From Micromonospora sp. MP36 (lineage in GTDB: Bacteria; Actinomycetota; Actinomycetes; Mycobacteriales; Micromonosporaceae): a DNA stretch of 34,212 bases. The notes beneath the pieces are model-generated. The model was not told where the DNA came from. It worked only from the letters and a program-made list of their open reading frames with translations, and did no database searches. Positions 21,321 through 29,745 of the stretch are shown here, piece by piece; within the stretch, counting starts at the first letter, position 1; each line of letters starts with the position of its first letter. The position numbers and the translations under genes are program-made. The stretch spans positions 1 to 34,212 of the forward strand of contig NZ_VSFA01000077.1 of the NCBI RefSeq assembly GCF_008119785.1, given 5' to 3'.

Positions 21321-23375
21321 ATGTCCGACCGGCCGTCGCCCCTGCCAGAAGGACTCGAGCTGCGCATACTCGGTCCGGTGGAGTTGCTGCGCGACGGCGT
21401 TCCCGTCCCGCTGGCCGGGGTCAAGCCCCGCCAACTGCTCGCCACGCTCGCCCTCCGCAACCAGCGCACGGTCGGGGTGGAGCACCTGATCGAGGTGCTC
21501 TGGCCGCAGGACCCGCCCCGCTCGGCGGTGGCCAACGTGCACACGTACGTCCACGCCCTGCGCAGCCACCTCGGCGTGGCCCGGCTGCGCCGGCAGCCGC
21601 CCGGCTACCGGCTGCTGCTGGGCCCCGCCGAACTCGACGTGGCCCGCTTCGACGAGGACGAGCGGGCCACCGACCCGGCCCGGCTGGACGCGGCGCTGGC
21701 GCTGTGGCGGGGCGACCCGATGGAGAACCTGCCGCACTCGGCACTGTGGCGGCCCGAGGTGGAGCGCCTGGTCGAACGCTGGCGGCGGCTGCGGGAGCAG
21801 CGGGCCCGGGTACGCATCGAGTCCGGCGATCCGGCCGGGGCGGTCGCCGACCTGCGGGCGCTGGTGACCGAGGACCCGTTGCGGGAGGAGGCCTGGCGAC
21901 TGCTGGTCACCGCGCTGGAGGCGACCGGCCGGCGGGCGGAGGCGCTGTCGACGTACTCCAGCGCCCGCCGCTTCCTGCTGGAGGAGTTGGGCATCGAGCC
22001 CAGCGAACCGCTCCGCCGGTTGCACCGCAGCCTGCTGACCGGTGGTGCGCCCGCGGCCCGGGCCGAGTCGCCCCGGTTGGACGGTGTCGCGGCCACCATG
22101 CTGCGCGGGTTCGCCCTGCTCAACCTCGGGCCCGCACCCGGCTGGGTGGCGGCGGCCCTGGTGGACCGGGACGACGCGCAGGCCGTACTGGACAACCTGG
22201 AGCTCGGCCGGCTGGTCCGCCGGGTCGGCCGGGACGAGCTGGGGCAACCGCGGTTCCGGCTGTCGATCGCGGCCAGCCTGCTGGCACCGGAGCTGCCCGA
22301 GCCGGCCGACGAGGCGATGCTGTGCCGGGTGCTCGGCGGCTACCTCGACCTGGCCGGGCGGGCCGCGCGGGGCCTGCCGGCCCAGGTCTTCGGTCCCGGG
22401 GTGAGCGTCGCGGCCCGCTGGCCGGTGCCGGCCGCCGCGGAGCTGACCAAGGATCCGGTCGCCTGGTTCACCGTCGAACGGCAGGCCCTGCTCGCCGCCG
22501 TCGACCTCGCCGCCCGGCTGGGCCGCTCCGCACTGGCCTGGGAGTTCGCGCACGCCATGCTGCCCTGGTGCGACCTCGGCGGCCACAGCGTCGAGTGGGA
22601 GCAGAGCCATCGCACCGCGCTCGACGTCTGCCACCGCACGGGGGACTTGCTCGGCGAGGCGGTGAGCCTGCGCGGGCTCGGGCAGCTGCACCTGTACCGC
22701 GACCATTACGGCGCCGCCGCCGAGGCGTTCAGCCGGGCCCGGCTGGCGTACGCCCGGCTGGGCAACACGTACGGCGAGGCGGGGGCCCTGGCCGGGCTGG
22801 GCTCCGTGCACCGGCTGCGCGGCGACCACGACACCGCGTACGACTGCTACCAGCAGGCGCTGGCGTCCTACCTGGCGGTCGGCGATCAGCACGGCCAGGC
22901 GTACGTGCAGGGCGCGCTGGCCCAGGTGTGGCTGGCCCGCCGGAACCCGGCCGAAGCGCTCCGCGCGCTGAACGCCGGCCTGCCGCTGGCCAGCGAACTG
23001 GACGACCAGCACCGGGTGGCGCACCTGTTGCACCGGCTCGGGCTGGTCCGGGTGGCGCTCGGCGAGGCGGTGGCCGCCCGCGACTGTTTCACCGCCGCGC
23101 TCGACCGGTTCAACGCCCTCGGCGACGCGCACGGCCAGGCGTACTGCCTCAGCGACCTGGCCGAACTGGAGCACGGTGACGCGGCGATCACCGGCCTCGG
23201 CCGGGCGCTGGAGATCTTCGAGCAGATCGGCGACCGCCGCGGCCAGGAGCAGACCGCCCGGCGCCTCGGTGAACTGCACCACGACGCCGGGCGGGGGCGG
23301 CTCGGCGACGCCTACCTGGCCGAGGCTCGCCGGCTGCGCTCCACCGTCGAGGACGAGATGACCCGGGCCGGCTGA
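21321..23375 (+). CDS. AfsR/SARP-type regulator (wHTH-BTAD-TPR) lacking the NB-ARC ATPase
   Basis: A 684-residue protein. Residues 8-95 are an OmpR-type winged helix (LRILGPVELLRDGVPVPLAG, then KPRQLLATLAL and VEVLWPQDPP-like VLWPQDPPRSA). Residues 100-245 are a BTAD activator domain (RFLLEELGIEPSEPLRRLH). AfsR then normally has a P-loop NB-ARC domain, but no Walker A is present; instead about 100 residues resemble the winged helix that follows NB-ARC (MLRGFALLNLGPAPGW). From about 410 on there are TPR-like repeats (AAEAFSRARLAYARLGNTYG, YDCYQQALASYLAVGDQHGQ). It is likely a transcription activator with a TPR sensor. Targets are unknown; the divergent M23 peptidase is a candidate. Confidence 0.85.
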   Translation: MSDRPSPLPEGLELRILGPVELLRDGVPVPLAGVKPRQLLATLALRNQRTVGVEHLIEVLWPQDPPRSAVANVHTYVHALRSHLGVARLRRQPPGYRLLLGPAELDVARFDEDERATDPARLDAALALWRGDPMENLPHSALWRPEVERLVERWRRLREQRARVRIESGDPAGAVADLRALVTEDPLREEAWRLLVTALEATGRRAEALSTYSSARRFLLEELGIEPSEPLRRLHRSLLTGGAPAARAESPRLDGVAATMLRGFALLNLGPAPGWVAAALVDRDDAQAVLDNLELGRLVRRVGRDELGQPRFRLSIAASLLAPELPEPADEAMLCRVLGGYLDLAGRAARGLPAQVFGPGVSVAARWPVPAAAELTKDPVAWFTVERQALLAAVDLAARLGRSALAWEFAHAMLPWCDLGGHSVEWEQSHRTALDVCHRTGDLLGEAVSLRGLGQLHLYRDHYGAAAEAFSRARLAYARLGNTYGEAGALAGLGSVHRLRGDHDTAYDCYQQALASYLAVGDQHGQAYVQGALAQVWLARRNPAEALRALNAGLPLASELDDQHRVAHLLHRLGLVRVALGEAVAARDCFTAALDRFNALGDAHGQAYCLSDLAELEHGDAAITGLGRALEIFEQIGDRRGQEQTARRLGELHHDAGRGRLGDAYLAEARRLRSTVEDEMTRAG

Positions 23376-23410
23376 GCGGCCCCTTCTCAACGCCTCGTGC
23401 AGAGCATCTT

Positions 23411-23435
23411 GTTGACACCCGCGGCGGGGGTCAAC
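23411..23435. terminator. Bidirectional hairpin between the regulator and the kinase gene
   Basis: GTTGAC-a-CCC, a five-base loop, GGG-g-GTCAAC: nine pairs with one mismatch, between convergent genes and overlapping the kinase stop codon at 23431. Confidence 0.5.
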
Positions 23436-23991
23436 GGAGGTAGGCGAGGATGCCCGGCAGGGGGTCGGTGTCGACGGCGGTGTCCACCACCAGGCGGGGG
23501 CCGATGATCGGCTCGTACTCGGCCCGGCGGACCAGGGTCTGCTCCCAACTGGGCAGCTGCTCGTCGGGCAGCCGGGCCTCGACCCGGCGGCGGTGCTCCG
23601 CCTCGTCCCCGCAGTGCACCTCGATCATCCGCAGCGGCACGCCGGACCGCTCGGCCAGGTCGTGCCAGATTCCCCGGGCGCTGGCCACCGGGTTCACCGC
23701 GTCCACCACCACGCTCAGCCCGAGCCCGAGCTGCACCTCGGCCAGCCCGGCGACCGCGCCGTACACGGCCAGCTCGGGGACGTCGCCGACCAGCCCGTAG
23801 CGCTGCAGGGCCCGCTCCACCGGCTCGACCGGCAGGACCGGGGCGTGCAGGGCGGCACCGACCCGGACGGCGAGGGTGGTCTTGCCCACGCCGGGCAGCC
23901 CGGCGAAGGCGACCAGCACCGGCCCGCCCACACCGGGGCGGACCGCGTCGGGGGCGACCCCGCCGTCCGGGCCGGGTACGCCGGAGGTCAC
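23431..23991 (-). CDS. P-loop AAA/kinase-like ATPase
   Basis: A 186-residue protein with Walker A FAGLPGVGKTTLA (about residues 29-41) and a Walker B-like strand LSVVVDAVNPV. The pattern resembles small kinases of the zeta-toxin/chloramphenicol phosphotransferase/APS-kinase group, which phosphorylate small molecules; the exact substrate is unknown. A lid-like basic stretch (EAEHRRRVEARL) follows. GTG 23991 overlaps the adenosine kinase stop (GTGA), so it is the second gene of a coupled pair; a nucleoside- or sugar-related function is possible by context only. Confidence 0.75.
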   Translation of the reverse strand: MTSGVPGPDGGVAPDAVRPGVGGPVLVAFAGLPGVGKTTLAVRVGAALHAPVLPVEPVERALQRYGLVGDVPELAVYGAVAGLAEVQLGLGLSVVVDAVNPVASARGIWHDLAERSGVPLRMIEVHCGDEAEHRRRVEARLPDEQLPSWEQTLVRRAEYEPIIGPRLVVDTAVDTDPLPGILAYLR

Positions 23992-24965
23992 GGCAGCAGG
24001 TGCGGCCGGACGTCGTCGGCGGCCGCGTCCCCGTACGACTCGGCGAGCCGCTTGACGAACAGGTCAGGGCGAACCTGGTACTCCTGCGTGCCGACGGTCT
24101 CCAGCACGAGGGTGGCCAGCAGCGAGCCGACCTGGGCGGCCCGCTCCAGGCCCAGCCCCCAGGAGAGGGCGGCGAAGAACCCGGCCCGGAACCCGTCGCC
24201 GACGCCGGTCGGGTCGACCGCCTCGATCTCCCGGGCGATCGGCACGTGGATGGTCTCGAAGTCCCGGCCGGCGATCTCCGCGCCGTCCTTGCCCAGCGTG
24301 GTGACCCGGACCTTCACCCGGTCCAGCAGCTGCGCGTCGGTCAGGCCCGCCTTGCTCAGCAGCAGCGACTTCTCGTAGTCGTTGGTCATCAGGTAGTCGG
24401 CGCCGTCGATCAGCCCGAGGACGTGCTCGCCCTCCATCCGGGCGAGCTGCTGGGACGGGTCGGCGACGAACGGGTAGCCGCGCTCCCGGCACTCGGCCGA
24501 GTGGCGGATCATCGCCTCCGGGTCGTTGGCGCCGACCAGCACCAGGTCCAGGCCGCCGAGACGCTCCGCCACCGGGGCCAGCTCGATGTTGCGGGCCTCG
24601 CTCATCGCGCCGGCGTAGAACGAGGCGATCTGGCACATGTCGGTGTCGGTGGTGCAGACGAACCGGGCGGTGTGCGCCACCTCGCTGATGTGCACCGAGT
24701 CGCAGTCCACGCCGTGCCGCTCGAGCCACGAGCGGTAGTCGGCGAAGTCGGCGCCGACCGCGCCGAGCAGCACCGGGCGCAGCCCGAGCTGGGCCATGCC
24801 GAAGGCGATGTTCGCGGCCACCCCGCCACGGCGCAGCACCAGGTCGTCCACGAGGAACGACAGCGACACCTTGTGCAACTGGTCGGCGATCAACTGCTCG
24901 GCGAACCGGCCCGGGAAGCTCATCAGGTGGTCGGTCGCGATCGAGCCGGTCACGGCGATCTTCAT
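23988..24965 (-). CDS. adoK: Adenosine kinase, PfkB family
   Basis: A 325-residue ribokinase-family enzyme closely resembling M. tuberculosis AdoK: the opening KIAVTGSIATDHLMSFPGRF, then KVSLSFLVDDL, GGVAANIAFG and GANDPEAM match it as I remember that protein. The PfkB signature DPTGVGDGFRAGFF holds the catalytic Asp and anion hole. It makes AMP from adenosine for purine salvage. ATG 24965 was chosen over an upstream in-frame start at 25061 because homology begins there and GAGGG lies six bases before it. Confidence 0.93.
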   Translation of the reverse strand: MKIAVTGSIATDHLMSFPGRFAEQLIADQLHKVSLSFLVDDLVLRRGGVAANIAFGMAQLGLRPVLLGAVGADFADYRSWLERHGVDCDSVHISEVAHTARFVCTTDTDMCQIASFYAGAMSEARNIELAPVAERLGGLDLVLVGANDPEAMIRHSAECRERGYPFVADPSQQLARMEGEHVLGLIDGADYLMTNDYEKSLLLSKAGLTDAQLLDRVKVRVTTLGKDGAEIAGRDFETIHVPIAREIEAVDPTGVGDGFRAGFFAALSWGLGLERAAQVGSLLATLVLETVGTQEYQVRPDLFVKRLAESYGDAAADDVRPHLLP

Positions 24966-24999
24966 GTCAACCCTCGTGGTCGGGAGCACGGCGCGGGTC

Positions 25000-25005
25000 A
25001 GCCTA
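25000..25005 (-). promoter_or_regulatory. -10 box (TAGGCT) of adoK and the kinase
   Basis: On the minus strand TAGGCT fits TANNNT, with a start near 24993 and a short leader carrying GAGGG before the ATG at 24965. It is downstream of the erpA terminator, so the pair needs its own promoter. Confidence 0.35.
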
Positions 25006-25104
25006 CCGGTCGCTCCGCCGGGGCGGACGGGGGTCGGTCGACAACCGGCCATACTCCGCACGTACGAAGGTCACCGCGCGGACACCTGCCGGCGGGGAAG
25101 ACAG

Positions 25105-25142
25105 CACGGCGGGACCACCCGGTGAGGGGCGGTCCCGCCGTG
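25105..25142 (-). terminator. Terminator of the ErpA-like gene
   Basis: A perfect 12-bp stem (25105-25116 with 25131-25142) with a 14-base apical part that can pair further, about 45 bases after the stop at 25186. Confidence 0.7.
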
Positions 25143-25185
25143 TCCGTATGTCATCCGTCGGCCCGTGGGGCCGGCCGGCGTCGAC

Positions 25186-25554
25186 TCAGCTGAACGAGTC
25201 GCCGCAGGCGCAGGAGTTGCCGGCGTTCGGGTTGTCGATGGTGAAGCCCTGGGCGTCGATCCGGTCGGCGAAGTCGATGGTCGCGCCGGCCAGGTAGGGG
25301 GCGCTCATCCGGTCGACGACGACCTCGACACCGTCGTAGTCGGTGACGATGTCACCGTCGAGCGACCGCTCGTCGAAGAAGAGCTGGTACCGCAGGCCGG
25401 AGCAGCCGCCCGGCTGCACCGCGACCCGGAGCCGCAGGTCGTCGCGGCCCTCCTGCTCGATCAGGGCCTTGACCTTCTGCGCCGCGACGTCGGTGAGGAC
25501 GACGGTGCTGGGGGCCTTGGCCTCGGTCGACTCGGTCTGCGCTGGCGTGGTCAC
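25186..25554 (-). CDS. erpA: A-type iron-sulfur carrier, ErpA/IscA-like
   Basis: A 122-residue HesB/IscA-family protein. The three conserved Cys are in PGGCSGLRYQ and near the C-terminus in NSCACGDSF (CxC), which hold an Fe-S cluster for delivery to target proteins. A disordered N-terminal tail of about 18 residues precedes the domain. GTG 25554 has AGGGAG about eight bases upstream. It corresponds to M. tuberculosis Rv2204c by position and family. The nearby NadA and the Rieske protein QcrA are possible clients. Confidence 0.92.
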   Translation of the reverse strand: MTTPAQTESTEAKAPSTVVLTDVAAQKVKALIEQEGRDDLRLRVAVQPGGCSGLRYQLFFDERSLDGDIVTDYDGVEVVVDRMSAPYLAGATIDFADRIDAQGFTIDNPNAGNSCACGDSFS

Positions 25555-25719
25555 GTGGAAATCTCCCTGCGCGCTATGGGTCCGGACGCACTGGCCAACA
25601 TTTCCCGTCGCCCAGTCATTCCCGGTGTGGTCCAGATCCGATCGTACGCCGCCCCGCGGTGCGTCACCTCCGGTGGCGTGATCCCTGCCGGGTGAGCCGC
25701 GCCGCAGGCCAGGCAGCGG

Positions 25720-26856
25720 TCACCGGCTCCACTGGCGGGCGAGTCGGGCGCCGAGCGCGCGCAGCCCCTCGGCGGGGCGGTCCATCGCCGCCGCCACCCC
25801 GCCGCGCTCCTCGCCGCCGAAGTGCTCCACCAGGCTGTACGCCTCGGTCACGCCCGCCGCGGCGGCCTCCCGCCGCCCGGTACTCACCCGTCCCGCCAGC
25901 ACCACGCAGGGCACGCCCCGGTCCCGGGCGGCGTTGGCCACCCCGGCGACCACCTTGCCGCGCAGCGACTGGTGGTCGAAGGAGCCCTCCCCCGTGACCA
26001 CCAGGTCGGCCGCGTCCAGCGCGGCGTCCAGCCCGATGGCCCGGGAGACCAGCCCGATGCCGGACTCGCACCGGCCGCCGAGGGCGAGCACCGCCGCGCC
26101 GAGCCCGCCGGCCGCCCCGGCGCCGGGCAGCCCGGCGAACCCCGGCGGGCAGCCGGGCAGCTCGCGTTCCAGCACCCCGGCCCAGCGCTCCAGCGCGGCG
26201 TCCAGCAGCAGGACGTCCTCCCGGGTGGCGCCCTTCTGCGGGCCGTAGACGTTGCTTGCGCCGTGCAGCCCGAGCAGCGGGTTGTCCACGTCGGTGGCGG
26301 CGACCAGGGTGACGCCGCGGACCCGGGGCGCGCCGTCCAGCGCGGCCACCGCGGCCAGCGCCGCTCCGCCGTACGGCAGGGCCCGGCCCGCCTCGTCCAG
26401 CGCGGTGACGCCGAGCGGGATCAGCATCCCGGCACCCCCGTCGTTGGTGGCGGAACCGCCCAGCCCGATCACCAGGGTCCGCGCCCCCGCCTCGACCGCC
26501 GCGGCCACCAGCAGCCCCAGCCCGTACGAGGTGGTCGCTTTCGGGTCGCGCTCGGCGGCCGACAGCAGGTGCAGCCCGCACGCCTGGGCGCTCTCCAGGT
26601 AGGCGGTGCCGTCGTCGGTGAGCAGGATCTCACCGGCGGCGGGGCGGCCGAGCGGGTCGACGGTCGGCACCGGCAGCCGCCGCCCGCCGAGCGCCTCGGC
26701 GAGCACGGCGACGAACCCGGGCCCGCCGTCGGCGAGCGGCCGGAGCAGCACCTCGTCGTCGGGCGCCACCGACCGCCAGCCCTCGGCCACCGCGGCGGCC
26801 ACCTCCTGGGCCGGCAGCGTGCCGGCGAACTTGTCGGGGCAGAGCAGCACGCGCAT
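25720..26856 (-). CDS. Glycerate kinase
   Basis: A 378-residue enzyme of the GckA/GlxK (type I) family that phosphorylates D-glycerate in glyoxylate and related pathways. Family features are the start MRVLLCPDKFAGTLPAQEVA, IGLGGSATNDGGAGML, ATDVDNPLLGLHGASNVYGP with QKGA, and VVTGEGSFDHQSLRGKV. ATG 26856 begins the homologous region; a start at 26880 would add eight residues and is less likely. It corresponds to Rv2205c in M. tuberculosis. It is divergent from nadA, with 68 bases between starts, and 165 bases separate it from the ErpA-like gene, so it probably has its own transcript. Confidence 0.93.
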   Translation of the reverse strand: MRVLLCPDKFAGTLPAQEVAAAVAEGWRSVAPDDEVLLRPLADGGPGFVAVLAEALGGRRLPVPTVDPLGRPAAGEILLTDDGTAYLESAQACGLHLLSAAERDPKATTSYGLGLLVAAAVEAGARTLVIGLGGSATNDGGAGMLIPLGVTALDEAGRALPYGGAALAAVAALDGAPRVRGVTLVAATDVDNPLLGLHGASNVYGPQKGATREDVLLLDAALERWAGVLERELPGCPPGFAGLPGAGAAGGLGAAVLALGGRCESGIGLVSRAIGLDAALDAADLVVTGEGSFDHQSLRGKVVAGVANAARDRGVPCVVLAGRVSTGRREAAAAGVTEAYSLVEHFGGEERGGVAAAMDRPAEGLRALGARLARQWSR

Positions 26857-26924
26857 GGCGAGCAGTGTGGCAGGCCACACCGACGGCGGCCGTACGCCGG
26901 TGGCGCTGTGGGACCATGGGGGGC

Positions 26925-28100
26925 GTGACTTCGACCTGGGTTGAGCCCTCCAACACCGCCACTGCGCTGCTGCTCCTCGGCCGCGGCAGCGACCCCGCCA
27001 CCGAACGTGGCGTGGAGTGTCCGGGTGACCTCCCCGCGCCGAGTGACCCGGACCTGGTGGCCCGGGCGGCGGCGGCCAAGGCCGCGCTCGGCACGAAGGT
27101 CTTCGTGCTCGGCCACCACTACCAGCGCGACGAGGTGATCCAGTTCGCCGACGTGACCGGCGACTCGTTCAAGCTGGCCCGGGAGGCGGCGGCCCGCCCG
27201 GACGCGGAATACATCGTCTTCTGCGGCGTGCACTTCATGGCCGAGAGTGCGGACATCCTCACCTCGGACCGCCAGCGGGTGATCCTGCCCGACCTCGCCG
27301 CCGGCTGCTCGATGGCCGACATGGCGGTGCTGTCGCAGGTCGAGACGGCCTGGGACGTGCTGACCGAGCTGGGCGTGGCGCAGGACACCGTCCCGGTGAC
27401 CTACATGAACTCCTCGGCGGACATCAAGGGCTTCGTCGGCCGGCACGGCGGCGTGGTCTGCACCTCGTCGAACGCGAAGCGGGCGCTGGACTGGGCGTAC
27501 CAGCAGGGGTCGAAGGTGCTCTTCCTCCCCGACCAGCACCTGGGCCGCAACACCGCGGTGCTGGAGATGGGCTTCTCGCTGGATGACTGCGTCCTCTACG
27601 ACCCGCACAAGCCGAACGGCGGGCTGACCCCGGAGCAGCTCCGCGACGCGAAGATGATCCTGTGGCGCGGGCACTGCTCGGTGCACGGCCGGTTCACGCT
27701 GGACAGCGTCAACGACGTCCGAGAGCGGGTGCCGGGGGTCAACGTGCTGGTCCACCCGGAGTGCCGGCACGAGGTGGTCACCGCCGCCGACTTCGTGGGC
27801 TCGACCGAATACATCATCAAGACCATCGAGGCGGCCCCGGCCGGCTCGGCGTGGGCGGTCGGCACCGAGCTGAACCTGGTCCGCCGGCTGGCGCTGGCCC
27901 ACCCGGACAAGCAGATCATGTTCCTGGACCGGGCGGTCTGCTACTGCTCGACGATGAACCGGATCGACCTGCCGCACCTGGTGTGGGCCCTGGAGGAGCT
28001 GGTGGCCGGCCGGGTGGTCAACCAGATCACGGTCGACCCGGACACCGCGCACCACGCCCGGGCCGCGCTCGACCAGATGCTGGCACTCCCCGGCGCTTGA
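26925..28100 (+). CDS. nadA: Quinolinate synthase
   Basis: A 391-residue [4Fe-4S] enzyme that condenses iminoaspartate with dihydroxyacetone phosphate to quinolinate in NAD synthesis. Signature parts are VLGHHYQRDEVIQFAD, FCGVHFMAESADIL (first cluster Cys), DLAAGCSMADM, HPECRHEV (second Cys) and DRAVCYCSTMNRIDLPHL (third Cys region). GTG 26925 is chosen; an ATG at 26916 in the same frame is possible, and neither has a well-spaced ribosome site. NadB and NadC are not next to it. It could depend on the ErpA-like carrier encoded nearby. Confidence 0.94.
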   Translation: MTSTWVEPSNTATALLLLGRGSDPATERGVECPGDLPAPSDPDLVARAAAAKAALGTKVFVLGHHYQRDEVIQFADVTGDSFKLAREAAARPDAEYIVFCGVHFMAESADILTSDRQRVILPDLAAGCSMADMAVLSQVETAWDVLTELGVAQDTVPVTYMNSSADIKGFVGRHGGVVCTSSNAKRALDWAYQQGSKVLFLPDQHLGRNTAVLEMGFSLDDCVLYDPHKPNGGLTPEQLRDAKMILWRGHCSVHGRFTLDSVNDVRERVPGVNVLVHPECRHEVVTAADFVGSTEYIIKTIEAAPAGSAWAVGTELNLVRRLALAHPDKQIMFLDRAVCYCSTMNRIDLPHLVWALEELVAGRVVNQITVDPDTAHHARAALDQMLALPGA

Positions 28101-28107
28101 TCACCCT

Positions 28108-28174
28108 CGGTCACATCACTGGCACGGAAACGCACGGGACACCCCGGTTCGTGCCCTCGCTGGTGATGTGACCG
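28108..28174. terminator. Large interrupted inverted repeat between nadA and murA
   Basis: CGGTCACATCAC (28108-28119) is perfectly repeated in reverse as GTGATGTGACCG (28163-28174). Inside it GGCACG (28121-28126) pairs with CGTGCC (28150-28155). It starts seven bases after the nadA stop and is followed by ATTCCATTTT, so it could end nadA transcription. The long arms and open loop could equally bind a protein. Confidence 0.55.
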
Positions 28175-28198
28175 ATTCCATTTTCGTCACGGAGGGCT

Positions 28199-28204
28199 AT
28201 GCTG
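28199..28204 (+). promoter_or_regulatory. -10 box (TATGCT) of murA
   Basis: TATGCT fits TANNNT, with a start near 28211 and about 104 bases of leader before the chosen murA start. It argues against the long frame beginning at 28168. Confidence 0.4.
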
Positions 28205-28314
28205 CCGGGGCGACGACACACGCGGGCGGTTTTCCCGTGGCCGCATTGCGGGTAGCGATGCACATCGTGAGCCCCGACCATCTGCACGGCAGTACCAACG
28301 CGCTGGAGGTTGCG

Positions 28315-29670
28315 TTGACCGACGACGTCCTGGTCGTTCACGGAGGCACTCCGCTGGAAGGGCGGATCCGCGTGCGCGGCGCGAAGAACCTCGTATCCAA
28401 GGCGATGGTCGCCGCCCTCCTGGGTGACACCCCCAGCCGGCTGTTCGACGTGCCGCGGATCCGGGACGTCGAGGTGGTCCGCGGGCTGCTCGGCCTGCAC
28501 GGGGTCAAGGTCAGTGACGGCGAGGAGGACGGCGAACTCGTCTTCGACCCGTCCAACGTCGAGAGCGCCAGCACCGACCAGATCAACGTGCACGCCGGCT
28601 CCAGCCGGATCCCGATCCTGTTCTGCGGCCCGCTGCTGCACCGGCTCGGCCACGCGTTCATCCCGGACCTGGGCGGCTGCCACATCGGTCCGCGCCCGAT
28701 CGACTTCCACCTCCAGGCCCTGCGCGAGTTCGGCGCGACGGTCGACAAGCGGCCGGAAGGGCTGCACCTGTCCGCCCCGAACGGGCTGCACGGCACGAAG
28801 TTCGCCCTGCCGTACCCGAGCGTCGGCGCCACCGAGCAGGTGCTGCTCACCGCGGTGATGGCCGAGGGCGTCACCGAGCTGCGCAACGCCGCCGTGGAGC
28901 CGGAGATCATCGACCTGATCTGCGTGCTGCAGAAGATGGGCGCGATCATCAAGGTGCACACCGACCGGGTGATCGAGATCCAGGGCGTGCCGAAGCTGCA
29001 CGGCTACACCCACCGGCCGATCCCGGACCGGATCGAGGCGGCGAGCTGGGCCGCTGCGGCGCTGGCCACCCGCGGCCACGTCGAGGTGCTGGGCGCCCAG
29101 CAGGCCGACATGATGACCTTCCTGAACATCTTCCGCTCGGTCGGCGGCGAGTACGAGGTGACCGACCTCCGGCCACCGCGGGCCGGGCAGCCGGGCCAGG
29201 AGGGCGGAATCCGGTTCTGGCACCCCGGCGGCGAGCTGAAGTCGGTCGCCCTCGAGACCGACGTGCACCCGGGCTTCATGACCGACTGGCAGCAGCCGCT
29301 CGTGGTCGCGCTGACCCAGGCCCGCGGGCTGTCGATCGTCCACGAGACGGTCTACGAGCAGCGGCTCGGCTACACCACGGCGCTCAACTCGATGGGCGCC
29401 AACATCCAGGTCTACCGGGACTGCCTGGGCGGCACCCCGTGCCGCTTCGGCCGCCGCAACTTCAAGCACTCGGCGGTGATCGCCGGCCCGAGCAAGCTGC
29501 ACGCGGCCGACCTGGTCATCCCGGACCTGCGGGCCGGTTTCAGCCACCTGATCGCGGCCCTCGCGGCCGAGGGCACCTCCCGGGTGTACGGCGTCGACCT
29601 GATCAACCGGGGCTACGAGGACTTCGAGGCCAAGCTGGCGGACCTGGGCGCACACGTCGAGCGTCCGTAA
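28315..29670 (+). CDS. murA: UDP-N-acetylglucosamine 1-carboxyvinyltransferase
   Basis: A 451-residue enzyme that adds enolpyruvate to UDP-GlcNAc, the first committed step of peptidoglycan synthesis. VHGGTPLEGRIRVRGAKNLV opens the EPSP-synthase-like fold. The active-site loop reads LGGCHIGPRPID, keeping the Cys (position 115 in E. coli) that fosfomycin attacks; mycobacteria have Asp here. RGYEDFEAKL near the end carries the conserved Arg. The start is uncertain: TTG 28315 has GGAGG six bases upstream and fits Streptomyces MurA, which begins close to this point; ATG 28258 or GTG 28267 are alternatives without a ribosome site. Confidence 0.92.
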   Translation: MTDDVLVVHGGTPLEGRIRVRGAKNLVSKAMVAALLGDTPSRLFDVPRIRDVEVVRGLLGLHGVKVSDGEEDGELVFDPSNVESASTDQINVHAGSSRIPILFCGPLLHRLGHAFIPDLGGCHIGPRPIDFHLQALREFGATVDKRPEGLHLSAPNGLHGTKFALPYPSVGATEQVLLTAVMAEGVTELRNAAVEPEIIDLICVLQKMGAIIKVHTDRVIEIQGVPKLHGYTHRPIPDRIEAASWAAAALATRGHVEVLGAQQADMMTFLNIFRSVGGEYEVTDLRPPRAGQPGQEGGIRFWHPGGELKSVALETDVHPGFMTDWQQPLVVALTQARGLSIVHETVYEQRLGYTTALNSMGANIQVYRDCLGGTPCRFGRRNFKHSAVIAGPSKLHAADLVIPDLRAGFSHLIAALAAEGTSRVYGVDLINRGYEDFEAKLADLGAHVERP

Positions 29671-29688
29671 CATCACACCGTCTTTCTT

Positions 29689-29723
29689 CGCGCCCGGTGC
29701 ACCCGCGATGTGCACCGGGCGCG
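29689..29723 (+). terminator. Terminator of murA
   Basis: A perfect 14-bp stem (29689-29702 with 29710-29723) and a seven-base loop, about 20 bases after the murA stop. Confidence 0.8.
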
Positions 29724-29733
29724 GCCGTTTGGC

Positions 29734-29739
29734 TACCCT
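29734..29739 (+). promoter_or_regulatory. -10 box (TACCCT) of the DUF3043-like gene
   Basis: TACCCT ends six bases before GTG 29746, with no ribosome site between, so a leaderless transcript is likely. It follows directly on the murA terminator. Confidence 0.5.
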
Positions 29740-29745
29740 TCACGA

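Noticed and set aside
21204..23390. Long open frame of 728 codons on the minus strand
   Set aside because: Antisense to the AfsR-like regulator, with low-complexity composition and no domain.
28168..28314. Longer murA starting at 28168
   Set aside because: The extension would start inside the inverted repeat and before the -10 box at 28199, and lacks a ribosome site.
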